64,000 nt of DNA from Protopterus annectens (GCF_019279795.1 NC_056733.1:1119451907-1119515906), one strand, 5' to 3'; positions 10,725 through 21,539 are shown, counted from the first letter of the stretch. Notes: generated by a model not told the origin, from the sequence alone. Numbers and translations: made by a program.

Positions 10725-13659
10725 AACAGGGTGCTGGTGGAAATTGGGCTACTGTTGGCCGAAGAAGAAGAGGAGGGGGAAGGCATGCCCGAAGGCAGGA
10801 AGAGAGGAGGAAGGTTAGGAGTGTAGTACTGAGGGTAGGAACTTTTGAATATTAGCAGTATGACTGGTACAGGGTGAGAGCTAGCTGATATGATGGAGAG
10901 AAGGAAGGTTGATATATTGTGTGTGCAAGAGACCAGATGGAAGGGAAGTAAGGCCAAGCGTATAGGAGGCAGGTTCAAATTGCTCTATCATGGTGTGGAT
11001 GGCAGAAGAAATGGGGTAGGGGTTATCCTAATGGAACAGTATGCCAAGAGTGTTTTGGAGGTGAAGAGAGTGTCTGATAGAGTGATGTTTATGAAGCTTG
11101 AAATTGATGGTGTAATGATGAATGTTGTTAGTGCATATGCTTCACAAGTTGGGTGTGCGATGGATGAGAAAGAAAAATTTTGGAGTGAGTTGGATGAAGT
11201 GGTGGTGAGTGTACCCAAGGGTGAGAAACTAGTGATTGGAGCGGACTTCAATGGGCATGTTGGTGAAGTGAACAGAGGGGATGAGGAAGTGATGGGTAGG
11301 TATGGTGTTAAGGAGCGGAATGCAGAAGGTCAGATGATTGTGGATTTTGCGAAAAGGATGGACATGGCTGTGATAAATATGTATTTTAAGAAGAGGGAGG
11401 AGCATAGGGTGATGTACAAGAGTGGAGGAAGATGCACACAGATGGATTATATCCTATATAGGAGGGCCAGTCTGAAGGAGATTGGAGACTGTAAAGTGGT
11501 GACTGGGGAAAGTGTAGTTAAGCAGCATAGAATGGTGGTCTGCAGGATGATGTTGGTGATCAAAAAGCGGAGGAGGAGTGTGAAAGCAGTGCCAAGGATT
11601 AAATGGTGGAAGTTAAAAAAGGGTGATTGTGAGGTGGAGTTCAGGGAAGAGTTAAGACAGGCACTGGGAGGTAATGAAGAGTTACCGAATAGCTGGGTAA
11701 CTACAGCAGAGCTAGTAAGGGAGACTGCTAGGAAGGTGCTTGGTGTGACATCTGGACAGAGGAAGGAGGGCAAGGAGACATGGTGGTGGAATGAGGAAGT
11801 ACAGGAGAGTATACAGAGGAAGAGGCTGGCGAAGAAGAAGTGGGATTGTCAAAGAGATGAAGAAAGTAGACATGAGTATAAGGAGATTAGGTGCATGGCA
11901 AAGAGAGTGGTGGCGAAGGCTAAGGATAAGGCATATAGAGAGTTGTATGAGAGATTGGACACTAAAGAGGGAGAAAAGGACCTGTACCTATTGGCTAGAC
12001 AGAGGGACAGAGCTGGGAAAGATGTGCAGCAGGTAAGGGTGATAAAGGACCGTGAGGGAAATGTACTCACAAATGAGGAGAGTGTGTTGAGTAGGTGGAA
12101 AGAGTACTTTGAAGGGCTGTTGAATGAAGAGAATGAGAGAGAGAGAAGGTTGGATGATGTGGGGATAGTGAATCAGGAATTGAAGCAGATTAGCAAGGAG
12201 GAAGTAAGGACAGCTATGAAGAGGATGAAGAATGGAAAGGCTGTTGGCCCAGATGACATACCAGTGGAAGCATGGAGGTGCTTAGGAGAAATGGCAGTGG
12301 AATTTGTAACCAGATTGTTTAATGACATTTTGGAAAGTCAGAGGATGACTGAGGAGTGGAGAAAAAGTGTTTTGGTACCTATCTTTAAGAATAAGGGTGA
12401 TGTGCAGAGCTGCAGTAACTACAGAGGGATAAAATTGATCAGTCACAGCTTGAAGTTGTGGGAAAGAGTAGTGGAAGCTAGGTTAAGAAGGGAGGTGATG
12501 ATTAGTGATCAGCAGTATGGTTTCATGCCAGGAAAGAGCACTACAGATGCAATATTTGCTCTGAGAGTGTTGTTGGAGAAATACAGAGAAGGTCAGAAGG
12601 AATTGCATTGTGTCTTTGTGGACTTAGAGAAAGTATATGACAGGGTGCCTAGAGAGGAGTTGTGGTATTGTATGAGGAAGTCGGGAGTGGCAGAGAAGTA
12701 TGTAAGAGTGGTACAGGATATGTACAAGGGTAGTGTGACATTGGTGAGGACTGCGGTGGGAGTGACAGATACATTTAAGGTGGAGGTGGGATTACATCAA
12801 GGATCATCTCTGAGCCCTTTCTTATTTGCAGTGGTGATGGACAGGTTGACAGATGAGATTAGACAGGAGGCCCCGTGGACTATGATGTTTGCAGATGACA
12901 TTGTGATATGTAGTGAGAGTAGGGACCAGGTTGAGGAGACCCTGGAGAGGTGGAGATATGCTTTAGAGAGGAGAGGAATGAAGGTCAGCAGGGCTAAAAC
13001 AGAATATATGTGTGTAAATGAGAGGGAGGGTAGAGGAATGGTGAAGATGCAGGGAGTAGAGTTGGCAAAGGTGGATGAGTTTAAGTACTTGGGATCAACA
13101 GTTCAGAGTAATGGTGAGTGTGGAAGAGAGGTGAAGAAGAGAGTACAGGTAGGGTGGAATGGGTGGAGAAGAGTGTCAGGAGTGATTTGTGACAGACGGG
13201 TACCAATAAGAGTGAAAGGGAAGGTCTACAAGAGGGTAGTGAGACCAGTTATGTTATATGGGTTGGAGACGGTAGCATTGTCAAAAAGGCAGGAGTCAGA
13301 GCTGGATGTGGCAGAGTTAAAGATGTTAAGATTTGCACTGGGTGTGACTAGGATGGACAGGATTAGGAATAGAGGGTCAGCTCAGGTTGGACAGTTTGGA
13401 GACAAAGCAAGAGAGGCGAGATTGCGTTGGTTTGGACATGTGCTGAGGAGGGATGCTGAGTATATTGGGAAAAGGATGCTAAAGATGGAGCTGCCAGGTA
13501 AGAGGAAAAGAGGAAGGCCTAAGATAAGGTTTATGAATGTGGTGAGAGAGGACATGCAGGTGGTTGGTGTGAAAGAGCATGATGCAGAGGACAGGAAGAA
13601 ATGGAAATAGATGATCCGCTGTGGCGACCCCTAACGGGAACAGCCGAAAGAAGATGATG
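10725..13659 (+). mobile_element. RTE-clade LINE, nearly intact, nested in CR1
   Basis: Bounded by the 9-bp direct repeat AAGTTTGAC at 10716-10724 and 13660-13668, which lies inside the conserved CR1 RT coding sequence. The element has a 5' stretch of about 165 bp, one long frame, and a 3' end with CCGCTGTGGCGACCCCTAAC at 13616-13635 finishing in GATGATGA, a short ATG-type repeat typical of RTE tails. It is the youngest-looking coding element in the window and post-dates E1. The 5' end may be slightly truncated. Confidence 0.88.
10890..13610 (+). CDS. RTE LINE protein: AP endonuclease and reverse transcriptase
   Basis: A 906-residue open frame. The endonuclease includes VDILCVQETRW (residues 7-17), GADFNGHVG (117-125), TQMDYIL (183-189) and a KQHRMV catalytic-His region (about 211). 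Reverse transcriptase includes NYRGIKL (about 510), FVDLEKVYDRVP (576-587, Val where Ala is usual), GLHQGSSLSPFLF (634-646) and FADD (667-670), so the catalytic aspartates remain. The C-terminus has RWFGHVLRRD and a basic KRKRGRPK stretch. RTE proteins of this kind usually run about 950-1,050 residues. Upstream homology continues in the same frame past a TGA at 10875-10877, and a one-base insertion near 10842-10846 shifts the frame earlier still. The ATG used is therefore internal to the ancestral protein. RT may be competent but the full protein is damaged. Confidence 0.88.
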   Translation: MMERRKVDILCVQETRWKGSKAKRIGGRFKLLYHGVDGRRNGVGVILMEQYAKSVLEVKRVSDRVMFMKLEIDGVMMNVVSAYASQVGCAMDEKEKFWSELDEVVVSVPKGEKLVIGADFNGHVGEVNRGDEEVMGRYGVKERNAEGQMIVDFAKRMDMAVINMYFKKREEHRVMYKSGGRCTQMDYILYRRASLKEIGDCKVVTGESVVKQHRMVVCRMMLVIKKRRRSVKAVPRIKWWKLKKGDCEVEFREELRQALGGNEELPNSWVTTAELVRETARKVLGVTSGQRKEGKETWWWNEEVQESIQRKRLAKKKWDCQRDEESRHEYKEIRCMAKRVVAKAKDKAYRELYERLDTKEGEKDLYLLARQRDRAGKDVQQVRVIKDREGNVLTNEESVLSRWKEYFEGLLNEENERERRLDDVGIVNQELKQISKEEVRTAMKRMKNGKAVGPDDIPVEAWRCLGEMAVEFVTRLFNDILESQRMTEEWRKSVLVPIFKNKGDVQSCSNYRGIKLISHSLKLWERVVEARLRREVMISDQQYGFMPGKSTTDAIFALRVLLEKYREGQKELHCVFVDLEKVYDRVPREELWYCMRKSGVAEKYVRVVQDMYKGSVTLVRTAVGVTDTFKVEVGLHQGSSLSPFLFAVVMDRLTDEIRQEAPWTMMFADDIVICSESRDQVEETLERWRYALERRGMKVSRAKTEYMCVNEREGRGMVKMQGVELAKVDEFKYLGSTVQSNGECGREVKKRVQVGWNGWRRVSGVICDRRVPIRVKGKVYKRVVRPVMLYGLETVALSKRQESELDVAELKMLRFALGVTRMDRIRNRGSAQVGQFGDKAREARLRWFGHVLRRDAEYIGKRMLKMELPGKRKRGRPKIRFMNVVREDMQVVGVKEHDAEDRKKWK

Positions 13660-13668
13660 AAGTTTGAC
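13660..13668. repeat. Right target-site duplication of RTE
   Basis: AAGTTTGAC, identical to 10716-10724; CR1 coding sequence continues directly after it. Confidence 0.85.
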
Positions 13669-15419
13669 TAGTATTATATGCAAAGCCATGGAAAGAATAA
13701 TCATGGACCTGACCTGATAAATAATGACATAATAAACCTCCAAACACTAGACCTAGTTTGGATTTATCAAGTGCAGGTCATACCTGCTCAGTCAGGTAGA
13801 CTTCTTTGAGAAAGTCACTAGGGCCATGGATGAGGGTAAAACAGTGCATATTGCCTACCTTGACCTGGCTAAGGCATTTGACACAATTCCCCACTCGGGT
13901 ATTATATATAAACTCACAAAACTGAGCAGAAATCCCTACTTCACCAGATCAATAGCCAAATGGATGATGAACAGGAGCCACAGGGCTCAGTCCTGGGACG
14001 TCTCATGTTTGGAATATACTTCTATGAAGTCAAGACTAATGTGGAATGCCTTTGTCTAAGTTTTCTGAGGACTGCAAGGTGGGAGCAATCAGTGAATCCC
14101 CCAGCAATGTAGATATCCTATAGAAGGGTCTGACTCAGACAAATGACTGGTGCCAGAGCCTTCGACTAAAACTAAATGCAAAAAAATGCATAATCATCCC
14201 CTTTGGAAGTCAAATACACCTGCAAACTGCACTGTTAATAATACACCCCTAAGAAGAGTGGACTCAGAAGTGAGAGGTCTAGGTACACAGATAGATAGTA
14301 GCCTGACCTTTGACTGCTATCTGTCCACAGTAGTGAGTAGGTCCTTCTGTATGGTACAGCTTATAAGTAAAGGTATGGTATCCAGATCCAAGGAAGTTAT
14401 AGTCCCACTGTACTTGCCCCTCATCAGACCAGTAATCAAGTACAATGCACCTTTTGGCATATACAGGCACTTACAAAAACTGGAGCAGACACAGAGGTTC
14501 CTTACAAAAAATGCAGGGCATAAGCAACATGTCCTATGCAGACTGACTTCTATCTCTTTACTGTATCTCCTACTGACTCTTAAGTGGGATCTATGACTAA
14601 CCTACAAGGCACTGACATATCCAACCCTGATATAACTGTTACACATTTTTAAGACAAACTGCATGAGGGTCACCTGATCTAGGGATGTAAACTGGGTCTG
14701 TGACATGAACAAAACCTGCTGGAGATTCAGATATGTGTCTCAGAGATTACCCCTTCTCTAGAACAGGCCTCTGTTCATGTAAAGCAGAGCCTTTCCCTGA
14801 CCCTGTTCAAATACAGTTTGGATCAATGGATGGGAAATTGTAAATTCACTCCCGAGGTGGCGTCCATGTTCCTTATGGACAGGGGCAGTCTGTAAAATAT
14901 TCAAAGGCATAGGCACAGACTTAAGCCATCCTCTAGCCCTTAGGGACTGAAAATCGGGTAAAATGTAGGTAATAATGGCTACACTTGTGAGTGCTCTTAA
15001 GCTGTTAGTCTAGTAATCTCCTATTAAGCTATGAATCAGGGAATGCCTAACTAGGGAAATCATACATCCTGAGTGTAACAGGGTTCACACCTCCCTTTCT
15101 TTTAAGAATATAGTCACTTTAGTAACTTAGTTGTTACACAGTCACACAAGCCTGATTCACAGTACTAAGCAATGTATTTATCCCCACATTAGTGGCACAT
15201 CAGAAAACAATTAACAATTACTTGCTGACTGTGATTTCACAGAAGATTCTGTCTTTACTGCAGTTTTGCCCTTAGGAACAGACAATTCATGATAAACAAT
15301 ATCTCATTAACTAATAAACACTTTACTATAATAAACTTAACAGAGTCACCAGGATCACTTTGTAATACCTATTTTCTTATTTTCCTTGGCAATGTTTTCT
15401 TAAATATATCTACTGCTAA

Positions 15420-16060
15420 AATGTTTAACATTTCTTAAGAGTAAGCCAAAGTCTTAAAATGTGCTTTGGGTCATGCATCCGTACACTTACTGGTGTATCT
15501 ATACTAAAAGTAAAGTTGTAAAATGTTATCGCCTGAACTTCAGTAGTTAAATCAGCCCAGAATAAAAATTGTTTCTTAAGCTTATCATAGTCCGTGCAGT
15601 CAGTTTCACCCATATCCATACATGTCTTTAGTGATGGTCTTGTCAGCTGGAATGCCCACTCAGGCAGTCTGCTCATTTCCAGCTGCTGAGGTAGTACAAC
15701 ATTCAAAGGTCACTAAGTAAGATTACAGATTCTCACTCTTTAGCTTCTTCAGAAGTGGTTCAGTCTTGGGATTGATTGCAATGTTGTTGTTCTTACTGTT
15801 GTTGCAGCTGTAACAGTTTCTGGGCTGTCCCCAACTGTGATTCTACAATCTTCATTAATTCATCCATGACTGCCATCACACCAGAGACACCACAGGTACA
15901 ATTCTATTGGGAGCGTTCAGTTCAAGTTGAGCTTATGCTTAGTTGTAGAAGTACTGCAAGAAACTATAGTGTGGTTTTTTAGGTCAAACTTGTCACATTC
16001 TTCACCAGTGTAGGATTTATAAAGGCACCAAAGGTAGGACATGTACAGAACCTCACATTT
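15420..16060 (-). pseudogene. Ty3/gypsy gag relic with SCAN-like region
   Basis: From 16060 leftward the minus strand gives MAVMDELMKIVESQLGTAQK followed by a Gln-rich run (about 15830-15790). After a frame break, 15706-15425 encodes LPEWAFQLTRPSLKTCMD and TDCTDYDKLKKQFLF, matching the KAqxAY...DYxxLKxAIL pattern of vertebrate gypsy Gag proteins with a SCAN-like fold. Gag would form the capsid of the element. Sequence from 15060 to 15420 may be LTR, since it starts near TGTAACAGGGTTCACACC, but no partner LTR is visible. Broken and incomplete. Confidence 0.6.
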
Positions 16061-16180
16061 ATTGATGTAAAATAAAGAGTACATTTAAAATAGGAATGCA
16101 AAATAAGCAGTATTTAAAAAAAATACCTCAGTCCAAAAAGGTTCACTTGCCCAAAAGTTGCAGGCCGGTGATAAGCTTTG

Positions 16181-16330
16181 AATTTGTTAATTTATTTATC
16201 CTTTGTTGACCAGGTTAGTCCTACTAGACTAATGGCATCTTTTCAGGGGAGATCCGAGGCGGCATTTATACTACTAGAGCAATTTAATCAGGGTATCGGG
16301 GAACTTTTCGTACTCTTTGGAGGTGCCAGA
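16181..16330 (-). mobile_element. SINE fragment, 3' half (same family as 20017-20344)
   Basis: Minus strand: CTCCCCTGAAAAGATGCCAT, then AGTCTAGTAGGACTAA, then GGATAAATAAATTAAC as the tail. The SINE at 20017-20344 has the matching CTCTCCTGAAAAGAGGCTAT and AGTCTAGTAAGACTAA. The tRNA-like head is missing here. Confidence 0.7.
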
Positions 16331-17439
16331 TGGCACTGGAGGCCTAGGGGAAGCAGCAGCAGCATGGGGGAGGAGAGAAACAGCTGTAGAGAGTTGGAGG
16401 TAGAAAATGAGAACTAATTTTGAGAAAAATTTGTTGAATATGGAACTTCCGAATGTAAACAAGGATTCCAGTGTGGTGTATTTTACAAATGAGCAGTGTT
16501 TAGCTGTTTCAATGGAGAAGGAAGGAAGTGAGCCTGCTGAAGTGATGCAGATAACAACTGGTGTCAGGTGGGCTTGCAGATGATGTTCTGTTAAAAAAAA
16601 ATAATTGAGCCGGATAATCCAGGTGACAGTTGTGCTCTTTCATGGGTTTAGATGACAGATAATTGTTTTGGAAGTGCTCAGGATGGTAATGTGGAAAAGG
16701 AACCAAGTGATATGGCAGTAGAGAAGGCAACAATACAAACGTATGCAGCAGTGACAAAAAGTAAAAGTAAGTAGCAGCAAACTGAGAAGGTGTCTGGTTT
16801 TGAAGCTGCAGATAATGCAGTAAATAAAACATATGCAGTAGTGACAGCATGTAAAATGGAGACCAGCAACAAACTGTAAGTTAAACTGTCTTTAAAAAGA
16901 AGAGAAGACCAACAGTGAGAAAAAGAACATAAAATGACACTGTAATAGACAGTTATTATGCACGGGACAATTTGATAACTGTTGTGGGTTTTAAAGCTCA
17001 AGAAATTTGGTCTTTTATACATACAAGGATAGAGACTTTTTGAGACTTAACATCTGAAACTGAGGGGTAAAATGTCAGAAACTGTGTAATAAAAAGAGGG
17101 ACATTTATCAGTGGAACAATTATTTGTTTTCTGGTAGTAACTTATATGTTAAAAAATGTTACTTTGCGGTTTGGAACTGATTAACAGGAAGAAGATGATG
17201 TTAAAAACTCATGCATGGTTTATCTGAAACTGTTGATAATATTGTGAAAGTTAGGGATGACAGTATTTTATGGAATTGAGGATGAAGGTTGGAAGCTGTT
17301 TTGAAACATGAAAAAAAATGGTGAAATTTTTGACAAGGGTTATTTTTGTGGCTGGTCATAGAGGGGCATTAAGGTATACTAACAAACCTAAATCACGTGT
17401 CTGTCATGAGGACTTTCCTCATTTGATGATTGTAAATAG
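16331..17439 (-). other. Unassigned region, possible old ORF1-like coding on plus strand
   Basis: Several short frames. On the plus strand, frames from 16405 to 17000 read NVNKDSSVVYFTNEQC, then two related peptides, TYAAVTKSKSK and TYAVVTACKME, about 100 bp apart. This recalls LINE ORF1 proteins but I cannot assign it. The minus-strand frames at 16509-17022 look like shadows. Confidence 0.25.
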
Positions 17440-17579
17440 TAAGGTAATCAAAAGGCCATCCTCACTGAGGATGCACTAGGTGGATAGGAATACTCAGTGT
17501 GCTGTGTGTGTGGTAGCCAGCCAGAACAGTGCAAAAAAGAAGCAGGACATGCACAATGGATATTGTCCACATTACCTTA
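17440..17579. repeat. 140-bp repeat with TAAGGTAA inverted ends, copy 1
   Basis: Starts TAAGGTAATCAAAAG and ends ATTACCTTA, so the ends are inverted repeats. It is repeated in direct orientation at 17715-17852, with shared internal blocks such as TAGGAATACTC and GTAGCCAGCCAGAA. Looks like a small non-autonomous DNA element. Confidence 0.65.
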
Positions 17580-17714
17580 TAAACCTTGGAGCAGTATCCC
17601 TGATTGCAAATAAGGGGTTGTAAAAAAAGCTGGCATGTCATCTGATTAGGGCTTGGGGAAGATTTATTGTCCTGGATCCCAATAGGTTGAGCTGTAGGAA
17701 GAAACTATAAATAC

Positions 17715-17852
17715 TAAGGTAATCAAAAGTCCGTCCCCATCGAAGATGTCATGGGTTGGTAGGAATACTCGCTATGCTGAGCATGTAGTAGCCAGCCAGA
17801 ATAGTGCAAAAATTCAGTAGGATATGCACAGTGTATTTTGTACGTTACCTTA
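17715..17852. repeat. 138-bp repeat with TAAGGTAA inverted ends, copy 2
   Basis: Second copy of 17440-17579, ending GTTACCTTA. The two copies are separated by 135 bp of unrelated sequence. Confidence 0.65.
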
Positions 17853-18730
17853 ACAGCCTTTACTGTGCATGTCCTTTTGAGCCAGTGGTAATTAGACATT
17901 ATTCAGAGACATGCAGATTAGCTGATAAGCAGGTGTTCCTAAAGCTGTCTATGAATTACAATTCCCACAATCGTGTAAACTGACCTAGCAGAAGGTGCCA
18001 GACACTTTATGCAACCACAGGACCATTTTTCTGAACCCCAGTCTATATATTCTATATAATTTGCAGCCATTTTAGATGAGAAATGCTCTTGTTTGTCTGT
18101 AGCCTATTTGGACAATATTTTACTTTATTAAAGTGATGCATATTTTTACTAAGTAGTGAAGTTTTTAAATTCTTATTTTATCTGAAAATTACCTGCTATA
18201 ATATGTTCCAGTTTTGATGAATAAAAATGATATTTTCTGTTCAACAGCTGCTTAAAAATTAAGGGTTTAAGTTTTTAATTGTTTTATATAATACAATCTT
18301 TGAAAGCTAATATGGATCTGAAAAGAAAACTGGAACAAGGTCTTGCGTTAAGATATCTTACTTTTACTTGTAAATATGAAGTTTGTTTTGAATGAAATAA
18401 TAATGACAATTCACCTGTGTTTTCAGAAGAGAAACACAATTGTTTTGTTTTCCTGTGAGAGAAAGAAAATCAGATACAAATAGTGTAAATCTGTGCTGTT
18501 ATATAGGTTGTGATAAATGGCGAGCTAAATCTAGAATTATCTTTATCTTTGACTAAAGCCACTGCAGACTGTTCTAAGACAGCTTTCTCTCAATAAAAAA
18601 TCATGAATACTCAAATTTTCTACAGTGCACTAGGTCTTGTGTGATAATTCTAAGAGATTTTAAAAAATAAAACTATACATTTGAAAAAGAAAACATTGTA
18701 ACCATGATTATTCAACCTTACAGTGTAACC
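17853..18730. other. A/T-rich sequence without recognisable features
   Basis: No long frame, repeat family or RNA gene seen. Confidence 0.4.
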
Positions 18731-18996
18731 AGAAGCCACGGTGGTACAGTGGTAGCATTGTTGCCTCACAACAAGAGGTTCTCCTGTTCAATTCTCGGCT
18801 GGAGTGCCTTCTGTGTGGAGTCTGCCTGTCCTCCCCATGGTCGAGTAGCCTCCGAAAGACATGCATGAATGGGCATACCTTCGCTGAAGGTTGGGCATCG
18901 GGTTGGCAACTTGGCACCATAAAAATCTACTGCCAATCATTAGCGGACCAGAGTTCCGCTGTGGCGACCTCTAAACGGGAAAAGACAAACAACAAA
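18731..18996 (+). mobile_element. tRNA-derived SINE with RTE-like 3' tail (S2)
   Basis: The head reads GGTGGTACAGTGGTAGCATT, with a B-box-like TGTTCAATTCT near 18785, followed by GGAGTGCCTTCTGTGTGGAG in the body. The tail at 18956-18979, CCGCTGTGGCGACCTCTAAA and then CGGGAAAAG, matches the RTE 3' end at 13616-13645 with few changes. A/C-rich simple sequence follows. Mobilisation by an RTE-encoded reverse transcriptase is the natural inference. The head and body match the SINE at 4450-4710, whose tail is different. Confidence 0.85.
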
Positions 18997-20016
18997 AACA
19001 GTGTAACCAGAAAAGGTACAGGATGAAACTCAGGACACCTTTGTTCTTAATTGTTAGGGACAGTTGCTGCAAAGCACAAAGTATAGGGATCCAGATTTAA
19101 AAATCTGGGATTGTGGAATATAAGCAGTCCATGACTTAGTGAAGACTTTGTACTCTAACATGCCCGATTGAGTGTAAATGTAATCTAAGAAAAAAAGAAA
19201 GATGCTGTCTTGGACACAAGGTTGGGATGCCATGCTGATCAGCATTATATGCCAAGATATCTAGCTCAGCCCATAACAGTTTAACTATGAATCAATGCTT
19301 TACATCTAGATGAAATTAAAACCAGATGAATGAAACCACTTTTAGCATCATCAGTAACTAACAAACAAAATAAGCATTTTAGATATAACAAAAAAAACAG
19401 GATTTTTGCAGGGGAGCAAACCCCCTCCTGCACCACCATGTGGGGAATTTTGCCCCCATACCCACTTTACTTCTATGTCCAAAATCCACAGTTGCACAAC
19501 TTCAGAAAAAAGAATGCTCATAGAAACAGTAAATCAGTGGCAGTGTTACAACAGAAAGAGCACCAGCAATGACTTCCTGTTAGAATCCGCACTTGTTGCA
19601 ACACATCCAAATAGGATTGTGAGTTACTGCAAACTTGACAAAATAGTAGGGAATTCTCACTGACTTTTGTGCATGCAGTGCCCCAGGACTATCTCAAGAG
19701 TATTGATGTAGTTCCAATGCAGTTAGAATGTTTTTTTTTTTCAAAATACATTGTTGTCTTGAATTTATTATAAAATAAAATTCCCTATCTGACTGTACAC
19801 TTACATGACTCCTCATAGAGCCACGCCCCATTCTGACATCACTGAAATGTCAGGCTGATGGAGGCAGGGATTCTTGAAGTTTTGGGGCAGCTACCCTGAG
19901 CAGACATATGACACTGCACAACTCAGCCATCTAAGTAATTAATAATTCAAGTGAGCTTCACTTATATCATTCCTTCTGAATCAGATGTCACTTAGGGTAG
20001 ACAGTTTCTGAGTTAT
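18997..20016. other. Mostly unassigned; possible foldback fragment at 19394-19490
   Basis: At 19394-19490 the sequence has G/C-rich mirrored pieces (GGGGAGCAAACCCCC, TTTTGCCCCCATACCC) recalling the centre of the foldback element at 3363-3768, without clear arms. The rest shows no convincing gene or repeat. Confidence 0.3.
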
Positions 20017-20344
20017 GTTTATCCATTGCTGACTGGCTTAGTCTTACTAGACTGATAGCCTCTTTTCAGGAGAGACCCAAGGTGGTGTTTTTACTGAGTA
20101 GGGAAAATTTGGCCAGGGCTAGGGATAATTTCCCTACTGTTTCCAATAAGCACCTTGGGGACTTTTGTATCATTCTGAGTTACCACCAGCTCAGACATAT
20201 TGGGCTCTCTGTTTAATGACTCATCCAAAGGATGACACACTCAAGAGTAATGGAAAATGAATCCACTCACCTGTGGTGGGAATAGAGCCACAAGCTTCTA
20301 ATCTCTTAGCACCAGTGGAGAGCATATACCTGTAGAGCCACCAA
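20017..20344 (-). mobile_element. tRNA-derived SINE with L2-like tail (S3)
   Basis: Minus strand: a head with A-box-like GGTGGCTCTACAGGTA and a B-box-like GTGGCTCTATTCCC (complement about 20277-20290). The body carries CCTTTGGATGAGTCATTAAA and CCTGGCCAAATTTTCCCTAC, resembling conserved bodies of other vertebrate SINEs. The tail has CTCTCCTGAAAAGAGGC and ends GGATAAACATAAC. A truncated relative lies at 16181-16330. Confidence 0.7.
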
Positions 20345-21440
20345 TATTCTGTAATAATTACTTGTATTTGAATCATTAATAAAAGAGCTAGTCTAAAGTT
20401 TTGTGGTAAAAAATGATTAAAACCTTTAGCTGTAATTGCCATTAATGGTGAAAAAGTCTCTTAAAATTCCATTGATATTTGATCTAACCATATTGCCTTA
20501 TCAGTGGGAAGGTTCTGAAGTGACTTTCCCTATTCATGATTACAAGGGTTATATCCTGTACCACTGACAGAGGGGCTTTAGCCTAATTATGGTGTCAGTA
20601 ACCTAAGTTCAATAAATGAGCTTGAGTGACAGAAATCCAGACAAGAAGGGCCCGTTGTTAAGCAAACTGGACTGCATTATGTGATCTGCATAGTGGCTCC
20701 TTACCACTTGGCAGTCTCTTAAGGGACTTTAGAGTAGCAGCAGTGACATTTAGTTTACACCATTCAGTATATAGTTTAAGACAGGTTATAAAGCTTAGAT
20801 CACTGACTTGTATACAATCATGGAGGTGTTTATACTTGACATTGCAAACTAATCCCACAAAAGTTCAAACAGAGACATAACTTCATATCTTAATGCTTCC
20901 TGAACTCTAGGATTTGATTTCCTGAGTCTCCATTTGCCCACTATGTGATAATGAGCAGGTCACTTATCCAAACAATGTCATGAAAAAGGTCCAATGTGGC
21001 TTAGAGCTGTACTTCAGTTAACAGATATAAATATAAACAAACACATCATTAAATAAAACACAAGCATGTTATTCAGAAGCAAATTGAGCACAACACTGTG
21101 CAAAATAACATTGTGAATGCTGACATGCCTGGAGTGGGTGAGTAAGACAGTCACGGGTGACTGGACTACTGGAGAAATAGCGAGGTATATACTATATGCA
21201 AATACCTAAATAATTGCATGCAGATGAGTGTCAACATGCTAATGAGGGCTACTGCTTAGGCAAATGATGAAATCAAACATGGCAGAGTGGTTTGGAAATG
21301 TATAAAATTAGCAGGATAAGTTGCAGCGGTCATATATTCTGAATGCTAGGAGTTTCTGGTGTACATAAACACTCTCACTATGATGTTAGGACCAGTATCA
21401 GTATTAACAGAGCAGCATGTTTTAGTGTCTGCCTTCATAG
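20345..21440. other. Unassigned sequence upstream of Harbinger relic
   Basis: No convincing frame. Part may belong to the 5' region of the Harbinger element, but I see no terminal repeats. Confidence 0.3.
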
Positions 21441-21539
21441 CCAGTGTAAGTGGTGTTGCATATCATAACCCGCTGCGTCACAGATGAGTCTGTCAGCAGC
21501 TGACATACCATCACCTCCACAACCAGGAGATTGTTGAAC

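Larger units (their letters stand above)
8870..14890 (+). pseudogene. CR1 ORF2 relic (endonuclease and reverse transcriptase), split
   Basis: Visible in order: endonuclease start LLLLNVKSLNKKLHFLEALL (about 8905), interrupted by a foldback element; GDLNYPCINW (about 9640), the EN metal-site motif; ILDLVLTNM (about 9775); FDHKVV (about 9845), where the catalytic SDH is FDH. RT begins with SKAKNMALMGPDNTPGC (about 10510) and is cut at the RTE insertion. It resumes at 13661 with KAMERIIMDL, then AYLDLAKAFDTIP (about 13850), and C-terminal thumb residues such as LIRPVIKYNAPF (about 14430). Numerous stops and shifts are present. Intact CR1 ORF2 cuts the target and copies the RNA; this copy cannot. 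Confidence 0.8.
7700..15045 (+). mobile_element. CR1-type LINE with two nested insertions (E1)
   Basis: A plus-strand CR1-group element. Repeats at 7773-7926 precede ORF1 (from 8007). ORF2 endonuclease runs from about 8870 to 10000, reverse transcriptase from about 10300 to 10720 and again from 13661 to 14890, and the 3' end lies at about 15045. The 3' sequence TAGTCTAGTAATCTCCTATT then CTATGAA matches the tails of the minus-strand copies, which end in CTATGAAC repeats. A foldback element (8966-9285) and an RTE element (10725-13659) are inserted in it. The 5' boundary is a guess. Confidence 0.8.

Noticed and set aside
10661-12070. Minus-strand Ser-rich frames opposite the RTE gene
   Set aside because: Shadows of the G/A-rich sense strand of the RTE ORF.
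16509-17022. Minus-strand Leu/Phe/Ser-rich frames as membrane proteins
   Set aside because: Opposite strand carries the more protein-like peptides, and composition is that of a shadow frame.
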